Positions 44,767 through 54,493 are shown, numbered from the stretch's first letter. The stretch is DNA of 64,000 nt from Kangiella aquimarina DSM 16071 (GCF_000374105.1 NZ_KB893650.1:1358862-1422861); one strand, 5' to 3'. Numbers and translations: made by a program. Notes: generated by a model not told the origin, from the letters alone.

Positions 44767-46689
44767 ATGACTATTAAGTTTTCCACTTTTTTTATCCCTC
44801 AAGCAAAGATCATAAAACGTTGTTGTATAACAATGACGTTTGCTTTTTTAAGCACTTGTTTCATGGTTTCAATGGCGCAGGCTGTTTGTACGACCGAATC
44901 CCGAGGCAGTACTCCTAGCGGTGCCTGGGAGTTGCTTATGAATGAAATTGCTGCAATGGGTAGTTTCCCAGAAGCTAGCTTCGAAATTGGTAGTCAAAAG
45001 GTCTATAGGATGCGAAAGACGGGAGATGTTGGCACTAGTGACCGTTGGCTACAAAGTTTAAGAAGGCTTGCTCCTCGTATCGAAGAGCTTCAACGTTATT
45101 TTCCGACGGCTGCTGAGCGGGATGCTGCGGAGAGAAGGGAAAGGGAGGGTGATGAAGAGGCGTTAATTTATACACCAACGCCACCTGACAGACCTGTACT
45201 AATAATAGAAAGTGAAATCAACATTATTGATAATCCAGCATTTACTCACTGTACTGCAAGAGATCAAATTCATGACCTGGCAAATTATTTGGGTGATGAC
45301 CTGGATAAAGAATTGCTACGAGGATTGTGCATAATCTTTATTCGATCGCATGTCATTGAGGGTGAGACCAAGAGTCGTTTTATTTTGTCGCATGAATGGA
45401 TGCATACCATGCAGCATGGTTCTTACAATATTGCTGAAATGGAGCAGTTATGGTGGATTGAAGGTTCAGCTGATTGGGGCGCGCATAAGGTTGTCGAGGG
45501 CTTTACCGAGCGTGACCATAAGATTGAGCAGTTCTTTGATCGGCAGCCGGATTGCTCGTTGACTCAGCATGACTATGATGCGCAAACTTTCTTTTTCTGG
45601 GGTGAGCAAACGTTTGGTACGGATTGGGGAATTTCACTCGGTATGGGTGGGCCAGAATATCTCGATGAGCCGGAGCGAGCTGCACAAATCTTACCGCCCG
45701 AGCAATGGCTAGATTGGGCCACTTCTCAGGCTGATCATAAGATTACTATGCCCGATGAGCGTGATTTACCCTTCAATGCTAAAGTTGAACTGCTCGATTT
45801 AGAGCATTCTTGTGAAGCATCAATTGAAGGCCCTCCATTGTCAGTTCAATTACGAGAGCTACGCTTTCCGGAGGATGCTGCTTCATTAGTGACTATCGAG
45901 CCTGGAGAAGCACAGCTGGCTTATCGATTGCTTGATGCAGATGATGCTGGTCTACCAAGTTCTTGGACTCGAGTTACAGATACTGTAGAAATAGAACCGA
46001 CCAGCGAGCCTTTGCTTTTAGCAGCGATTATGCCCTCAGGCAATGACTTAAACATTCAAATCAAACTGGAAAATAGTGATAGAGCTAATTGTGCTTGTCA
46101 TATTGGTCGTTGGGAGGAGGTAGCTACCGCGGACTCCGAAGCCCAGGACACCTTCGCGGGGGCTCTTGAAGCGATAGATAATGCTCGAGCTTTCGTACCC
46201 CCTGAACAATTAGCTGAGCTTGAAAAAGCCAGACAGATGATCAGCTCATCAGATACCAAAGACAGGTTCCGTTTTAGAGGAGCGGCTGAGCAAATCTTTG
46301 AGATGGGTGGAGAAGGTGAAGTGACTTATGATAATGACGGTCCCATTGTGACCTTTAAAGGAGGAGGGGAATTTATTATCGAAGATCCTCATCGAATTTA
46401 TGGTGACAAAACGGAGGTTGATTATCACACCTATATCCATTCAGGACGTTGGGACATTATTGGAGGCAAATTAAAAATTGATCTGCAAAAGTTTACTTTT
46501 GAAGGGACTGTTGAAGGCCCCATATCAGATGGCCCACAAAGTATTTCAGGGAGTAATCGTAACACGAGCTATGTTGGCGGAGGTGGCGACTGGATTATTT
46601 CTTGTGAAGGCGCTGGACTGAAACTGATTCCCGCTGATCCCTATGAACGTGGACCTGGAAAAGATGCGGTATTGAAAGTCCCTGAGTAA
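44767..46689 (+). CDS. Exported HExxH metallopeptidase-like protein, unknown family
   Basis: A 640-residue protein with a signal peptide (about 1-38, ending AQA-V). A zinc-binding HEWMH (209-213) in SHEWMHTMQHG is followed by WWIEGSADW with Glu232, the gluzincin pattern HExxH...E with 18 residues between. About 300 residues of beta-rich sequence follow, with no lipobox. I do not recognise the family; the motif argues for a secreted peptidase. It stands alone between prpD and the minus-strand MarR gene. Confidence 0.7.
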   Translation: MTIKFSTFFIPQAKIIKRCCITMTFAFLSTCFMVSMAQAVCTTESRGSTPSGAWELLMNEIAAMGSFPEASFEIGSQKVYRMRKTGDVGTSDRWLQSLRRLAPRIEELQRYFPTAAERDAAERREREGDEEALIYTPTPPDRPVLIIESEINIIDNPAFTHCTARDQIHDLANYLGDDLDKELLRGLCIIFIRSHVIEGETKSRFILSHEWMHTMQHGSYNIAEMEQLWWIEGSADWGAHKVVEGFTERDHKIEQFFDRQPDCSLTQHDYDAQTFFFWGEQTFGTDWGISLGMGGPEYLDEPERAAQILPPEQWLDWATSQADHKITMPDERDLPFNAKVELLDLEHSCEASIEGPPLSVQLRELRFPEDAASLVTIEPGEAQLAYRLLDADDAGLPSSWTRVTDTVEIEPTSEPLLLAAIMPSGNDLNIQIKLENSDRANCACHIGRWEEVATADSEAQDTFAGALEAIDNARAFVPPEQLAELEKARQMISSSDTKDRFRFRGAAEQIFEMGGEGEVTYDNDGPIVTFKGGGEFIIEDPHRIYGDKTEVDYHTYIHSGRWDIIGGKLKIDLQKFTFEGTVEGPISDGPQSISGSNRNTSYVGGGGDWIISCEGAGLKLIPADPYERGPGKDAVLKVPE

Positions 46690-46748
46690 TGAAACTTTTT
46701 ATGCTGAGTATATCATTGTTCATTGAAATATGATCATTAGGGAGCTGA

Positions 46749-47210
46749 CTACTTAATACCTTTAATGCGCTCCCATAATGATTTGCCTTGCAGGCTTTTT
46801 ATGGCTTGATCAATGGCTTCAAATACATCAATGCCTATGTCTTTTGATACGGTATCGACCAGTTGTTCTGATTGATTGAGATAGGTTTGGACCTTTTCAG
46901 TTTGTGACTTACCCTTTACTGTTAATGAATAAAGGGTCCGCCTTTTGTCTTCTTTGTCCGGCCGCTGTTTGATCAGTCCCAGCTTGATCAATTTAGGAAG
47001 CTTTTGTTTCACCAGCTGGTGTGATTGTTCAAGATCTCTGGCAATATCCGCCAATGATGCTTGCTCTAATTTGTGCAGACACAGAAGGGTTGAGCATGAT
47101 TTGATAGGGACTATGATTCCCAGGTTATCGAATATCGGTTGGGTTTGTTGTTCAATCAGGTTGCTGAGGTCTTCAGCTCGTTTTCCTAATAGCGCTTTGT
47201 TGCTCATCAT
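46749..47210 (-). CDS. MarR family transcriptional regulator
   Basis: A 153-residue winged-helix protein. LEQASLADIARDLEQSHQLVKQKLPKLIKLGLIKQRPDKEDKRRTLYSLTVKGK is the recognition helix and wing. It is divergent from the M19-like gene at 47337 across 126 bp, so it may control that gene and itself. The ligand is unknown. Confidence 0.88.
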   Translation of the reverse strand: MMSNKALLGKRAEDLSNLIEQQTQPIFDNLGIIVPIKSCSTLLCLHKLEQASLADIARDLEQSHQLVKQKLPKLIKLGLIKQRPDKEDKRRTLYSLTVKGKSQTEKVQTYLNQSEQLVDTVSKDIGIDVFEAIDQAIKSLQGKSLWERIKGIK

Positions 47211-47272
47211 CTTCTAACCCTTGTTTCTATGCTAGAAAGTATATTGTTTGACTTAGGATAAGCAATAAATGT

Positions 47273-47304
47273 AACATGTTGCGCAATATGTTGCAAAATA
47301 TACT
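47273..47304. promoter_or_regulatory. Candidate MarR operator and promoter
   Basis: Two ATGTTGC half-sites (47276-47282 and 47288-47294), the first within the near-palindrome TGTTGC-GCAATA, overlap a -10 box TATACT (47299-47304). A repressor bound here would block the M19-like gene promoter. Confidence 0.4.
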
Positions 47305-47336
47305 GGTTTCGACAGAACAAACTAAGGGATAACGGA

Positions 47337-48503
47337 ATGAATAGACGGTCTTTTCTTACTAACACGGCTTTAGCATCTGCAGCCTTGGGATTGAATTTAA
47401 CCTCTGGCGGTTTATTAGCTTCGACCAATGAAAAGAGGATGATTAGCCGTGAACAATACAAGAAATGGTTTGTGTTTGATGGATTAGGCGTTTTATATGA
47501 CATCAACGATCCGACTGGCGGCATTCAGGATAATTGGCGCATGACGGATCGTTTAAGAAACGATTTGTTGGCGAGTGGCTTGAGTTGTTACCGCCAGACG
47601 ACAGGAGCTCCTTTTCCCGCGTACCCCGGCGATGACGTCTTTGAAACCAGCGTAAGTATATTAAGCCAGCATCATAAACTCATCGATGCCAATTCAGATG
47701 TACTGACTTTGGTTCGAAATTTTGATGATATTATAAAGGCCAGAAAAGAAAACAAAGTTGCAGTTACCTTAGGCTTTCAAAATAGTCATGTGATTGGTAG
47801 TAATCTTGATCACATTGAAACTTTTAAGCATCTTGGCATTTTAACCATGCAGCTGACCTACAATGGCCAAAATCAAATTGGCGGTGGGGCAAATGTTAGT
47901 CCACGTTTACCTTTAACCGAGTTTGGCCATGAGGCTGTTGAGAAAATGAATGAACAGAATGTCTTGATCGATCTCAGTCATAGTGGAGTTCGAATTTGTC
48001 TTGAAGCTATTAAAGCCAGTAAAGCACCAATAACCATCAGCCATAGTGGTTGTCGTGCTCTAGCAGATTTTCCTCGTAATAAGACGGATAAAGAATTGCG
48101 TAGGATGGCCGATAAAGGTGGGTTATTTGGTGTTTATTTCATGCCTTTCCTGGCACCTGATAGCAAAGCAACGTCAGAGCATCTGGTTGCGCACATTGAG
48201 CATGCAATCAATGTCTGCGGTGAAGATCATGTTTCGATTGGCACCGATGGTGGTTATACGGGTATTGACGATATGCAGAAGGTAAGAGCCAGTACAGACA
48301 AGATGACTCAGCATCGAATCGATAATGGTGCTGCTGCCGCTGGTGAAAAAATCGGTAATTTGAACTTTATGCCTGATATTGTTGGTCCTGAACAGTTTTA
48401 CTTGCTCGCCAATAAGCTTGCAGAAAGAGGCCACAACAGCACTCGAATTGAAAAGGTATTGGGGTTAAATGCTTATAATCTTATGCGAGAGGTTTGGGGA
48501 TAA
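47337..48503 (+). CDS. Atypical M19 dipeptidase-like protein
   Basis: A 388-residue protein with a Tat-type signal (NRRSFL at 2-7, then a hydrophobic stretch). The C-terminal M19 motifs are present: LIDLSHSG, ITISHSGCRAL and SIGTDGGYTG. The first metal motif His-x-Asp is missing (DGLGVLYD at 48-55), and the bridging Glu appears as Gln in LGFQNSH. It may be a non-canonical subfamily using a different metal set, or a binding protein. The Tat signal suggests export after folding, possibly with cofactor. Divergent MarR gene upstream. Confidence 0.82.
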   Translation: MNRRSFLTNTALASAALGLNLTSGGLLASTNEKRMISREQYKKWFVFDGLGVLYDINDPTGGIQDNWRMTDRLRNDLLASGLSCYRQTTGAPFPAYPGDDVFETSVSILSQHHKLIDANSDVLTLVRNFDDIIKARKENKVAVTLGFQNSHVIGSNLDHIETFKHLGILTMQLTYNGQNQIGGGANVSPRLPLTEFGHEAVEKMNEQNVLIDLSHSGVRICLEAIKASKAPITISHSGCRALADFPRNKTDKELRRMADKGGLFGVYFMPFLAPDSKATSEHLVAHIEHAINVCGEDHVSIGTDGGYTGIDDMQKVRASTDKMTQHRIDNGAAAAGEKIGNLNFMPDIVGPEQFYLLANKLAERGHNSTRIEKVLGLNAYNLMREVWG

Positions 48504-48587
48504 CCTAATATTTTTTTGGGTTAGTGGTGCTCGTAGGTGTTACATTGAAGAGCTTTTGCGTTGTGAGTCGATCTAGTTAGCAAGTAA

Positions 48588-48857
48588 TTATCGTAGTTGG
48601 CTATCTTTGCTCCCGCGACGATTCATACCGGCGGAGGCTTTTATTTCTTTCTCATACTCTTCCTGGCACTTAATACAAAAACGTACACCTTTTATCGCCT
48701 GTCTGCGAGGCTCAGGTATTTTGACATCGCACCATTCACAGTGTGTAAGTGACTCACCTGCAAGGTTCATTTCGCTACGCGCACGCTCAACGCCATCTTT
48801 GATGGTGCTTTCAATTTGTTCCTGTACGGCGCCTTCGCGCGCCCAACCTGAAGCCAT
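48588..48857 (-). CDS. DksA/TraR-type C4 zinc finger protein (YbiI-like)
   Basis: An 89-residue protein. The zinc finger CEWCDVKIPEPRRQAIKGVRFCIKC (CxxC-x17-CxxC, about 40-64) is preceded by a helical region and followed by a basic tail. It matches the short DksA/TraR group, which may bind RNA polymerase's secondary channel, although the acidic tip of DksA is not evident. Confidence 0.88.
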   Translation of the reverse strand: MASGWAREGAVQEQIESTIKDGVERARSEMNLAGESLTHCEWCDVKIPEPRRQAIKGVRFCIKCQEEYEKEIKASAGMNRRGSKDSQLR

Positions 48858-48909
48858 AGGATTAAAGAGTAGTCGTATATATGTTACTGACTATTGTGGG
48901 GCTTTTTGT

Positions 48910-49812
48910 CTAAATTTCAAGCTGTACGCGGCTGGTGAAAATACAAGGCTCGTTGCTGAGTGGGTCTACGAAGCTGAGTTTGTTGGCCAATAATTGCAAT
49001 GGTTGGTTGAAGTTATCAGCTTGTCTTGGTTGTAGGGAAGGGTAAAACCGATCATTCAGTATTGGAAAGCCGATAGACATCATGTGCAGTCGTAACTGAT
49101 GGGTGCGCCCGGTTATAGGAGATAGCGTGAACAGTCCACGCTTGTGGTTATCCTCTTCACAATGGATAAGTGATTCTGCATATTGAGCATACTTATTATT
49201 TGGAGGCGTTTCATGGTTCTGGAAAATAAACTGAGGCTCTGAGCGAGCGAGATAATTGTTAACATGCCAGCTTTTTCCGCTAAGACATTCGCCTGCTTGA
49301 GTCTCGGCTATAGCCTGATAATGTTTTTTTATGTTTCTCTGGGCAAACAATTGATGATACTTGCTTCGAGTTTGCGGGTTGGTTGAAAACAAAACAAGTC
49401 CTGCGGTGTCTCTGTCCAGACGATGAACCGCCTGAAGATTTTGGTTGCCAGTTTTATTGATTAATCTCTGTTGTAAACACTCGTTAACAAAAGCACCACC
49501 CGGCATAACGGGCAGGAAGTGTGGTTTGTAAGCAATTAAGAAATGCTCATTGTGTTCAATAACCATCTCCGTAAAAGGAATCTTCGCCTCTTGTCCTACC
49601 TCGCGGTGATAATATAAAACCCTACCTGCCTGATAGTCTGCATCGACTGTAACCCTGGCGCGGTTTTCCCAATAGACTTTCCCCTCAGCCATTCGATTCA
49701 TCCACTCAGATTCAGAGACATGAGGAAATGAATTAACCAGAAACGACAGAACCGACTGATAACTGCTATGAAGCGGAAGCGTTACTTTCGAGGGCTTATA
49801 GGCTTTGGGCAC
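48910..49812 (-). CDS. RluA family pseudouridine synthase
   Basis: About 300 residues. The catalytic HRLDRDTAGLVLFS motif with the active-site Asp is clear, as are LIAYKPHFLPVMPGG and the C-terminal GRTHQLRLHMMSIGFPILND. It modifies uridine in rRNA or tRNA; the target is not deducible. The start is uncertain: GTG 49812 fits homologue N-termini (KVTLPLHSSYQSVLSFL), while a TTG at 49899 extends the frame by 29 codons. Neither has a good ribosome-binding site. Confidence 0.88.
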   Translation of the reverse strand: MPKAYKPSKVTLPLHSSYQSVLSFLVNSFPHVSESEWMNRMAEGKVYWENRARVTVDADYQAGRVLYYHREVGQEAKIPFTEMVIEHNEHFLIAYKPHFLPVMPGGAFVNECLQQRLINKTGNQNLQAVHRLDRDTAGLVLFSTNPQTRSKYHQLFAQRNIKKHYQAIAETQAGECLSGKSWHVNNYLARSEPQFIFQNHETPPNNKYAQYAESLIHCEEDNHKRGLFTLSPITGRTHQLRLHMMSIGFPILNDRFYPSLQPRQADNFNQPLQLLANKLSFVDPLSNEPCIFTSRVQLEI

Positions 49813-50163
49813 AATAATAGTATATGCGTTGGTAAGGGTGACATTGTATGGGTTTGGTGGACAAAGGCAAAGTTTCGCTCCCCAAGCTTTAAACCTCAAA
49901 TGCCTACTCTATATAAGTCTTAACACCTGTCCCAGCGAGCGGCCATTTGTGTATCTCTTTGGAAGGGTTGATTAACTAATTAGTATTTTAGTTAAGTTAT
50001 TGATGTTACAGGAAATTCAAGTCGTATTTGCATTTTTGTGTCAGAAAAATTTACGTTTTTCTTTACAAAATACTTGCATTGCACACAATGCAAAAGTAAA
50101 GTCTTAGTCGTTTTTTTGACCAGCAAATGGTCGTTTGGATTTTATACTAAATAGGAAATAACA
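49813..50163. promoter_or_regulatory. Control region with two perfect inverted repeats
   Basis: About 350 bp. TTAACTAA-N8-TTAGTTAA (49972-49995) and TTGCATTG-CACA-CAATGCAA (50074-50093) are perfect 8-bp-arm palindromes upstream of the GlyGly-CTERM gene. The second lies 70 bp before the start codon and could be an operator. The rest is AT-rich with no gene unless the upstream synthase starts at 49899. Confidence 0.5.
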
Positions 50164-52656
50164 ATGAAAAAGGTCATTCCCTTTCTTGCTAGCGCATTAG
50201 CATTCTTGTCACAACACGCAATATCTCAAGAATCTGTTTTAGTCGACACTGGTGAAACCTATGGTCATGGCCCATATTATGGCGTGGAGTCTTATGGCAG
50301 TGCTTCATATGTAAATGACGGGAGCCAAGAGTTTAAGGTATTTGATGTTTCTGACGCGTCAAACATAACATTATCAGGTACAGTCGATGTTGGCTGTACT
50401 GTAGATGATTTGGACTTAGATGGCTCTACCCTTGTTGCAAAGTGTCCATTTGAAATTCATTTTTATGATTTAACGGATAATTTAGGTCCTGAGTTAGTAG
50501 GCTCATACGATTCAACTGGCTATGCAGTAAATAGTGTGGAACTTTCTGGAGACCGTTTGTATATTGGTGGCGGTAATAGCGATATAGCTATTTTCAATGC
50601 CACTGATTTAGCAAATATCCAGGAAATAAACACCCAAAACTTCACTTCTATTAGTACTTGGGAATTGAAAAAATTTGGTAATTACCTCTATACAGTAACA
50701 GATTTCGATAAAGTTAAAATCTTTGATATTTCGAATGAACAAAATATTGTTCTAGCTTCTGAAATTCTGGCGGAAGCAACTCTTTTCAAAGATGCTCTTA
50801 TTATTGATACCACTCTATATGTAGCTGCAACTGAAGGTTTGGTTGTATATGATGTCGCTAATATGGCAAGCCCAAGCTATGTTAAGACCATTAATGCAGG
50901 TAGCATGTTTGATACTATTGATATGCTAACGTCTCTTCATTCAATTGGGAATGTACTTTATACAGGAAAAAGTAATGGTAGAATTTTCCAGTTTGACATT
51001 ACTACTCGGCAAGCTCCTGTTTATTTGACACAAAATCGTTTTTCTACGGGTAATACTTATAAGATAACTGATAACGGGACAAACCTGAATTTTGCCTTTG
51101 GGGTCGATGGCTTAGTGACAGCAAGCATCGAAGTGAGTACAAAGTTAGACCATTACGCACAATCAATTCTACCCTATAATCTCAGTATGAGTAATGGGAC
51201 CGTTTTGGTCAGTGACCAAACTGGTTTGTTCCACATTATTGATATCAGTGATGCAAATACTTTTAGCCCAAGAAGCAGAGAGCCATATACTAGCAATACA
51301 TATGATGGAGAAATAGACGGTAATATTGCATGGTTAGGAACTGGCTCTTATTTAGAAACCCGTGACCTATCAGCTGATGCGTGGACACTGATTGATATAC
51401 AACAGCCGGACTCATTTAGTAATATCACATTCCTTAGTAAGGATGATAACGTTTTATACTTAGGTACAAATCGTGGAATGGTTTCAATGTATGATATTAC
51501 TTCAAACATACCCACTTTAATCTCATCAGTAAATTTTCCAGCAAACCCAGAAACCGGTGGGAATCACTTTATAACTGATATTGTACCTTACGGCGATTAT
51601 TTACTTGTCTCTAGTACTGAATCTGAGCTTTTGGTAGCAGACTTTAGCAACTTGGAGTCTCCAGCAGTAATTGATATTCCTAAGATGTCCGAAGCTACAA
51701 GCGCGAACTTATTTGTATCAGGTAATATGTTACTTTCTACTGGTTATTGGGGAGCTTATCTAATTGACATATCAGATATTACAAACCCTGTTTACAATAA
51801 TTCTCAATTATCGGAATTAGGATTAATATCAGCTGGAATAAAGCTCAATGATAGCCAGGTGCTTTTGAGTTCGTCAGAGGGGCTGATTACCGTTGATATA
51901 ACTGACCCCGATAATATTTCGATAGTTTCAAAATTGACTAATACGCCAGAATTTTCAAAGTTAGCTACTGATGGAAACTTTTTAGTAGCTTCGATTCAAT
52001 TTGCAAGTGAGTTAAAGCTTTATAAATTTAACAAAGCTCCAATGACATCAAACTATCAGTTTAATGTAAATGAAGACCTGAGTTTAGTAGAGGTTGTTAA
52101 TTCTACAGATCCGGATGGAGATGAAGTTACTTATTCAATAGTGCAACAGGCTTTGAATGGTAACGTTAATATTACTACATCAGGGCAGTTTACATATCAA
52201 CCAACTAATAATTTTAATGGGCAGGATTCTTTCATATTTAAAGCTGAAGATACTTACGGAAACAGTTCAGAGGGTACCGTAACTATTACAGTAGATGCTG
52301 TGAACGATGCTCCAACTGCTACAAATGTTTCATTGACTACTACTGTTGACTCTTCTGTTACAAGTTCTTTCAATGCCTCAGATGTAGACGGTGATGAATT
52401 GACTTACGAAAATACTAATCCGTCCAACGGCTCACTCAATGTATCAGGTTCAAGCTTCACTTATACACCTGCTGCAGGCTTTAGTGGCCAAGACAGTTTC
52501 CAATACACTGTAACCGACTCTGCTGGTGTATCTGTTACTGCAACCGTTACTATTACTGTAAACCAAGCATCATCAGGTGGTGGTGGTGGCTCAAGTGATC
52601 TTTGGTTGCTTGCGTTGCTTCTTCTAGGGTCTTCTTTCAGAAGACAATTTAAGTAA
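50164..52656 (+). CDS. LVIVD/propeller-like surface protein with GlyGly-CTERM
   Basis: An 830-residue exported protein. A signal peptide (about 1-21) is followed by about 600 residues of LVIVD-like propeller repeats (FKVFDVSDASNITLSG, VKIFDISNEQNIVLAS, AYLIDISDITNPVYNN). Two cadherin/Ig-like repeats follow (DPDGDEVTYSIVQQALNG... and DVDGDELTYENTNPSNG...), joined by AVNDAPTA. The end is SSGGGGGSS, a hydrophobic segment, and RRQFK: a GlyGly-CTERM tail recognised by rhombosortase and typically secreted by type II secretion. Likely a cell-surface or released protein; ligand unknown. Confidence 0.88.
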   Translation: MKKVIPFLASALAFLSQHAISQESVLVDTGETYGHGPYYGVESYGSASYVNDGSQEFKVFDVSDASNITLSGTVDVGCTVDDLDLDGSTLVAKCPFEIHFYDLTDNLGPELVGSYDSTGYAVNSVELSGDRLYIGGGNSDIAIFNATDLANIQEINTQNFTSISTWELKKFGNYLYTVTDFDKVKIFDISNEQNIVLASEILAEATLFKDALIIDTTLYVAATEGLVVYDVANMASPSYVKTINAGSMFDTIDMLTSLHSIGNVLYTGKSNGRIFQFDITTRQAPVYLTQNRFSTGNTYKITDNGTNLNFAFGVDGLVTASIEVSTKLDHYAQSILPYNLSMSNGTVLVSDQTGLFHIIDISDANTFSPRSREPYTSNTYDGEIDGNIAWLGTGSYLETRDLSADAWTLIDIQQPDSFSNITFLSKDDNVLYLGTNRGMVSMYDITSNIPTLISSVNFPANPETGGNHFITDIVPYGDYLLVSSTESELLVADFSNLESPAVIDIPKMSEATSANLFVSGNMLLSTGYWGAYLIDISDITNPVYNNSQLSELGLISAGIKLNDSQVLLSSSEGLITVDITDPDNISIVSKLTNTPEFSKLATDGNFLVASIQFASELKLYKFNKAPMTSNYQFNVNEDLSLVEVVNSTDPDGDEVTYSIVQQALNGNVNITTSGQFTYQPTNNFNGQDSFIFKAEDTYGNSSEGTVTITVDAVNDAPTATNVSLTTTVDSSVTSSFNASDVDGDELTYENTNPSNGSLNVSGSSFTYTPAAGFSGQDSFQYTVTDSAGVSVTATVTITVNQASSGGGGGSSDLWLLALLLLGSSFRRQFK

Positions 52657-52675
52657 TTCAATTTGATAAAAATTA

Positions 52676-52701
52676 AGCCACATTTCGGTGTGGCTTTTTT
52701 T
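52676..52701 (+). terminator. Terminator of the GlyGly-CTERM gene
   Basis: AGCCACA-TTTCGG-TGTGGCT followed by a run of T, 20 bp after the stop codon. Confidence 0.85.
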
Positions 52702-52705
52702 ATGA

Positions 52706-52733
52706 CCAAAAAAAAGCTCCCGGTGAGGGAGCT
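52706..52733 (-). terminator. Terminator of the minus-strand gene at 52839
   Basis: AGCTCCC-GGTGA-GGGAGCT; read on the minus strand the stem is followed by a T-run (from the A-run at 52707-52714). It lies back to back with the preceding terminator. Confidence 0.75.
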
Positions 52734-52838
52734 AAAAAGTGATATAAGATAGTTGGGTTAGGAGGGATATCTTATATCTAGGGTAAGAACCTTTCCTCAA
52801 AGGTTATGACTAATCCATTAGAACAATCTATAAAATTC

Positions 52839-53375
52839 TTAATGAGTGGTCTGCATGAAATCAAACGGGATCACGGTATCAATTTCATCACTCAGTAAAG
52901 TCAATTGTGGATGGTTCTGGTTAATCGACCGCACAATCGCTTCTAAATCATTTTCCTTAATATCTATGAGCAGCAAATATTTGCCTTCTTCAACCAAATT
53001 GTAATATTTGCGTAGCTTATAATTTTTACTTTCAAGGCCCAGTAGGCCGCCTAACCAGGTACCAAAACCACTCAGTAATATAGTGGTAGCGACGAAGCCA
53101 AAGGTACTGTAAAGACCATCAAGGGCTTGCATGTTGTACAGCGTAGTAGCTACCAGTAAGCCAATAACTGTTCCTGCAATGAAACCTTTAAAGCTGCCAT
53201 TGAGAACGTTGGTTTTGTACCAGAAATTTGCTGTGTTTAAACCACGACGCAATACTTTGCCTTGTTTCTTGGCGATGACATGTAAATCACTGTCTAAAAT
53301 ACCGTGTGCCTTAAGATCCTGATATGTGGCTTGTACATGTTTGAGTTTGTCTGACTCATATAGTAAACGACTCAT
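52839..53375 (-). CDS. Paralogous membrane protein 1, unknown function
   Basis: A 178-residue protein. The N-terminal soluble part (1-55; MSRLLYESDKLKHVQATYQDL...DLHVIAKKQGKVLRRGL) is followed by two transmembrane segments in a glycine-rich region (about 62-112, GFGTWLGGLLGLESKN) and a C-terminal soluble part (YLLLIDI...DEIDTVIPFDFM). It is clearly paralogous to the protein at 56910-57443 over its whole length. The pattern resembles stress-related proteins with a central glycine-rich hairpin, but no function is known to me. Confidence 0.82.
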   Translation of the reverse strand: MSRLLYESDKLKHVQATYQDLKAHGILDSDLHVIAKKQGKVLRRGLNTANFWYKTNVLNGSFKGFIAGTVIGLLVATTLYNMQALDGLYSTFGFVATTILLSGFGTWLGGLLGLESKNYKLRKYYNLVEEGKYLLLIDIKENDLEAIVRSINQNHPQLTLLSDEIDTVIPFDFMQTTH

Positions 53376-53569
53376 AATAAAACTCCTGTAACACGAATTT
53401 AGGATTAACCTATCAGCCGGGGTGTGAAAAATATGTAAAGAAGAAGGGTAAGGGGATATTTTTGTTGATGCTTTTCTATGATGTTTTACAATGGATTTGA
53501 CTATAACAAAGAATGACTACTTTTAAATTAAGTATATAACACTAAATATTTTAGATTGGGGAGAGCATT

Positions 53570-54493
53570 ATGGAGTGGGAAATCAGTAAGGACCGTAACA
53601 ATAATGAAGAGGCTCAAATCACACGAGATGTTGGGCCCGAGCTTGAAGAATGCAGAATTAAAATCAGAAGAGGTTTCTGGACAACTGTTGTAATCACAGT
53701 ATTAACTTTGGCAATGACCATTTACGCTAATTATTCTGGTGGAATCATTGCAATTTTAAATTCAGAATTTTTTTATGACGTAGTAATTTTCGCCATTCTT
53801 GCCATAGGTATCTACTACAAAAGTCGTGTTAGCGCTGTCTTAGCTCTAAGTTATTATGTAGTGGGACGTATACTTCTTTACTCGGACACTGGCAAAGTAT
53901 CTGGCATAATCTGGGTCTTAATCATTACGGCTCTGTTAGCTCAAGCAGCACTTTCTACTTTTAAATATCATCGTATTAGAAAAGAGTTTAATCCCGAATA
54001 TAAAGCTACCAGTAAATTAACATGGTGGATGGCAACACCTATTAATATTGTTTTAGCATTCCTCTTGTTATTCATTGTAATGACTGAATCAGGTGTTTGG
54101 GTACCCGCGACGTTAGTAAAAGAAGACTCACTTTCAACTTCGCACTTAGAGACTTTACGACAGAATGATATTTTGAATGAGGGAGAACGCATTGAGCTAT
54201 TTTTCTCGGAGGGTTTAACCTCCATATTAGAGGGCGGCAATATTGTAACGGATACAAGAGTTATCAGTTATGAGACCCTTGATGAGGAGTTATATGTGTA
54301 TTCTGCGCCATTTTCTGAAATTTCCTTCGTTGGCATCGAAGAGAAAGGAACTAATCTAACATTTAGTCAAATATATGTAGAAACATATGATGGACAAGGT
54401 TTTTATTTGTTAGCTCCCCATGAAGAAGCGGAAGACGAACAGTTTGTGGAGGCCATTAAAGACAAGGCTAAGAGTGCACAGTCTGAATCTTAA
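53570..54493 (+). CDS. Multi-spanning membrane protein, unknown function
   Basis: A 307-residue protein. A charged N-terminal region (1-38) precedes about five transmembrane segments (roughly 40-60, 65-85, 90-108, 118-136, 160-185), and a C-terminal soluble part follows (190-307) with a beta-rich pattern. I recognise no family. A GGGGAGAG site precedes the ATG. It ends 12 bp before the convergent SDR gene. Confidence 0.75.
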   Translation: MEWEISKDRNNNEEAQITRDVGPELEECRIKIRRGFWTTVVITVLTLAMTIYANYSGGIIAILNSEFFYDVVIFAILAIGIYYKSRVSAVLALSYYVVGRILLYSDTGKVSGIIWVLIITALLAQAALSTFKYHRIRKEFNPEYKATSKLTWWMATPINIVLAFLLLFIVMTESGVWVPATLVKEDSLSTSHLETLRQNDILNEGERIELFFSEGLTSILEGGNIVTDTRVISYETLDEELYVYSAPFSEISFVGIEEKGTNLTFSQIYVETYDGQGFYLLAPHEEAEDEQFVEAIKDKAKSAQSES

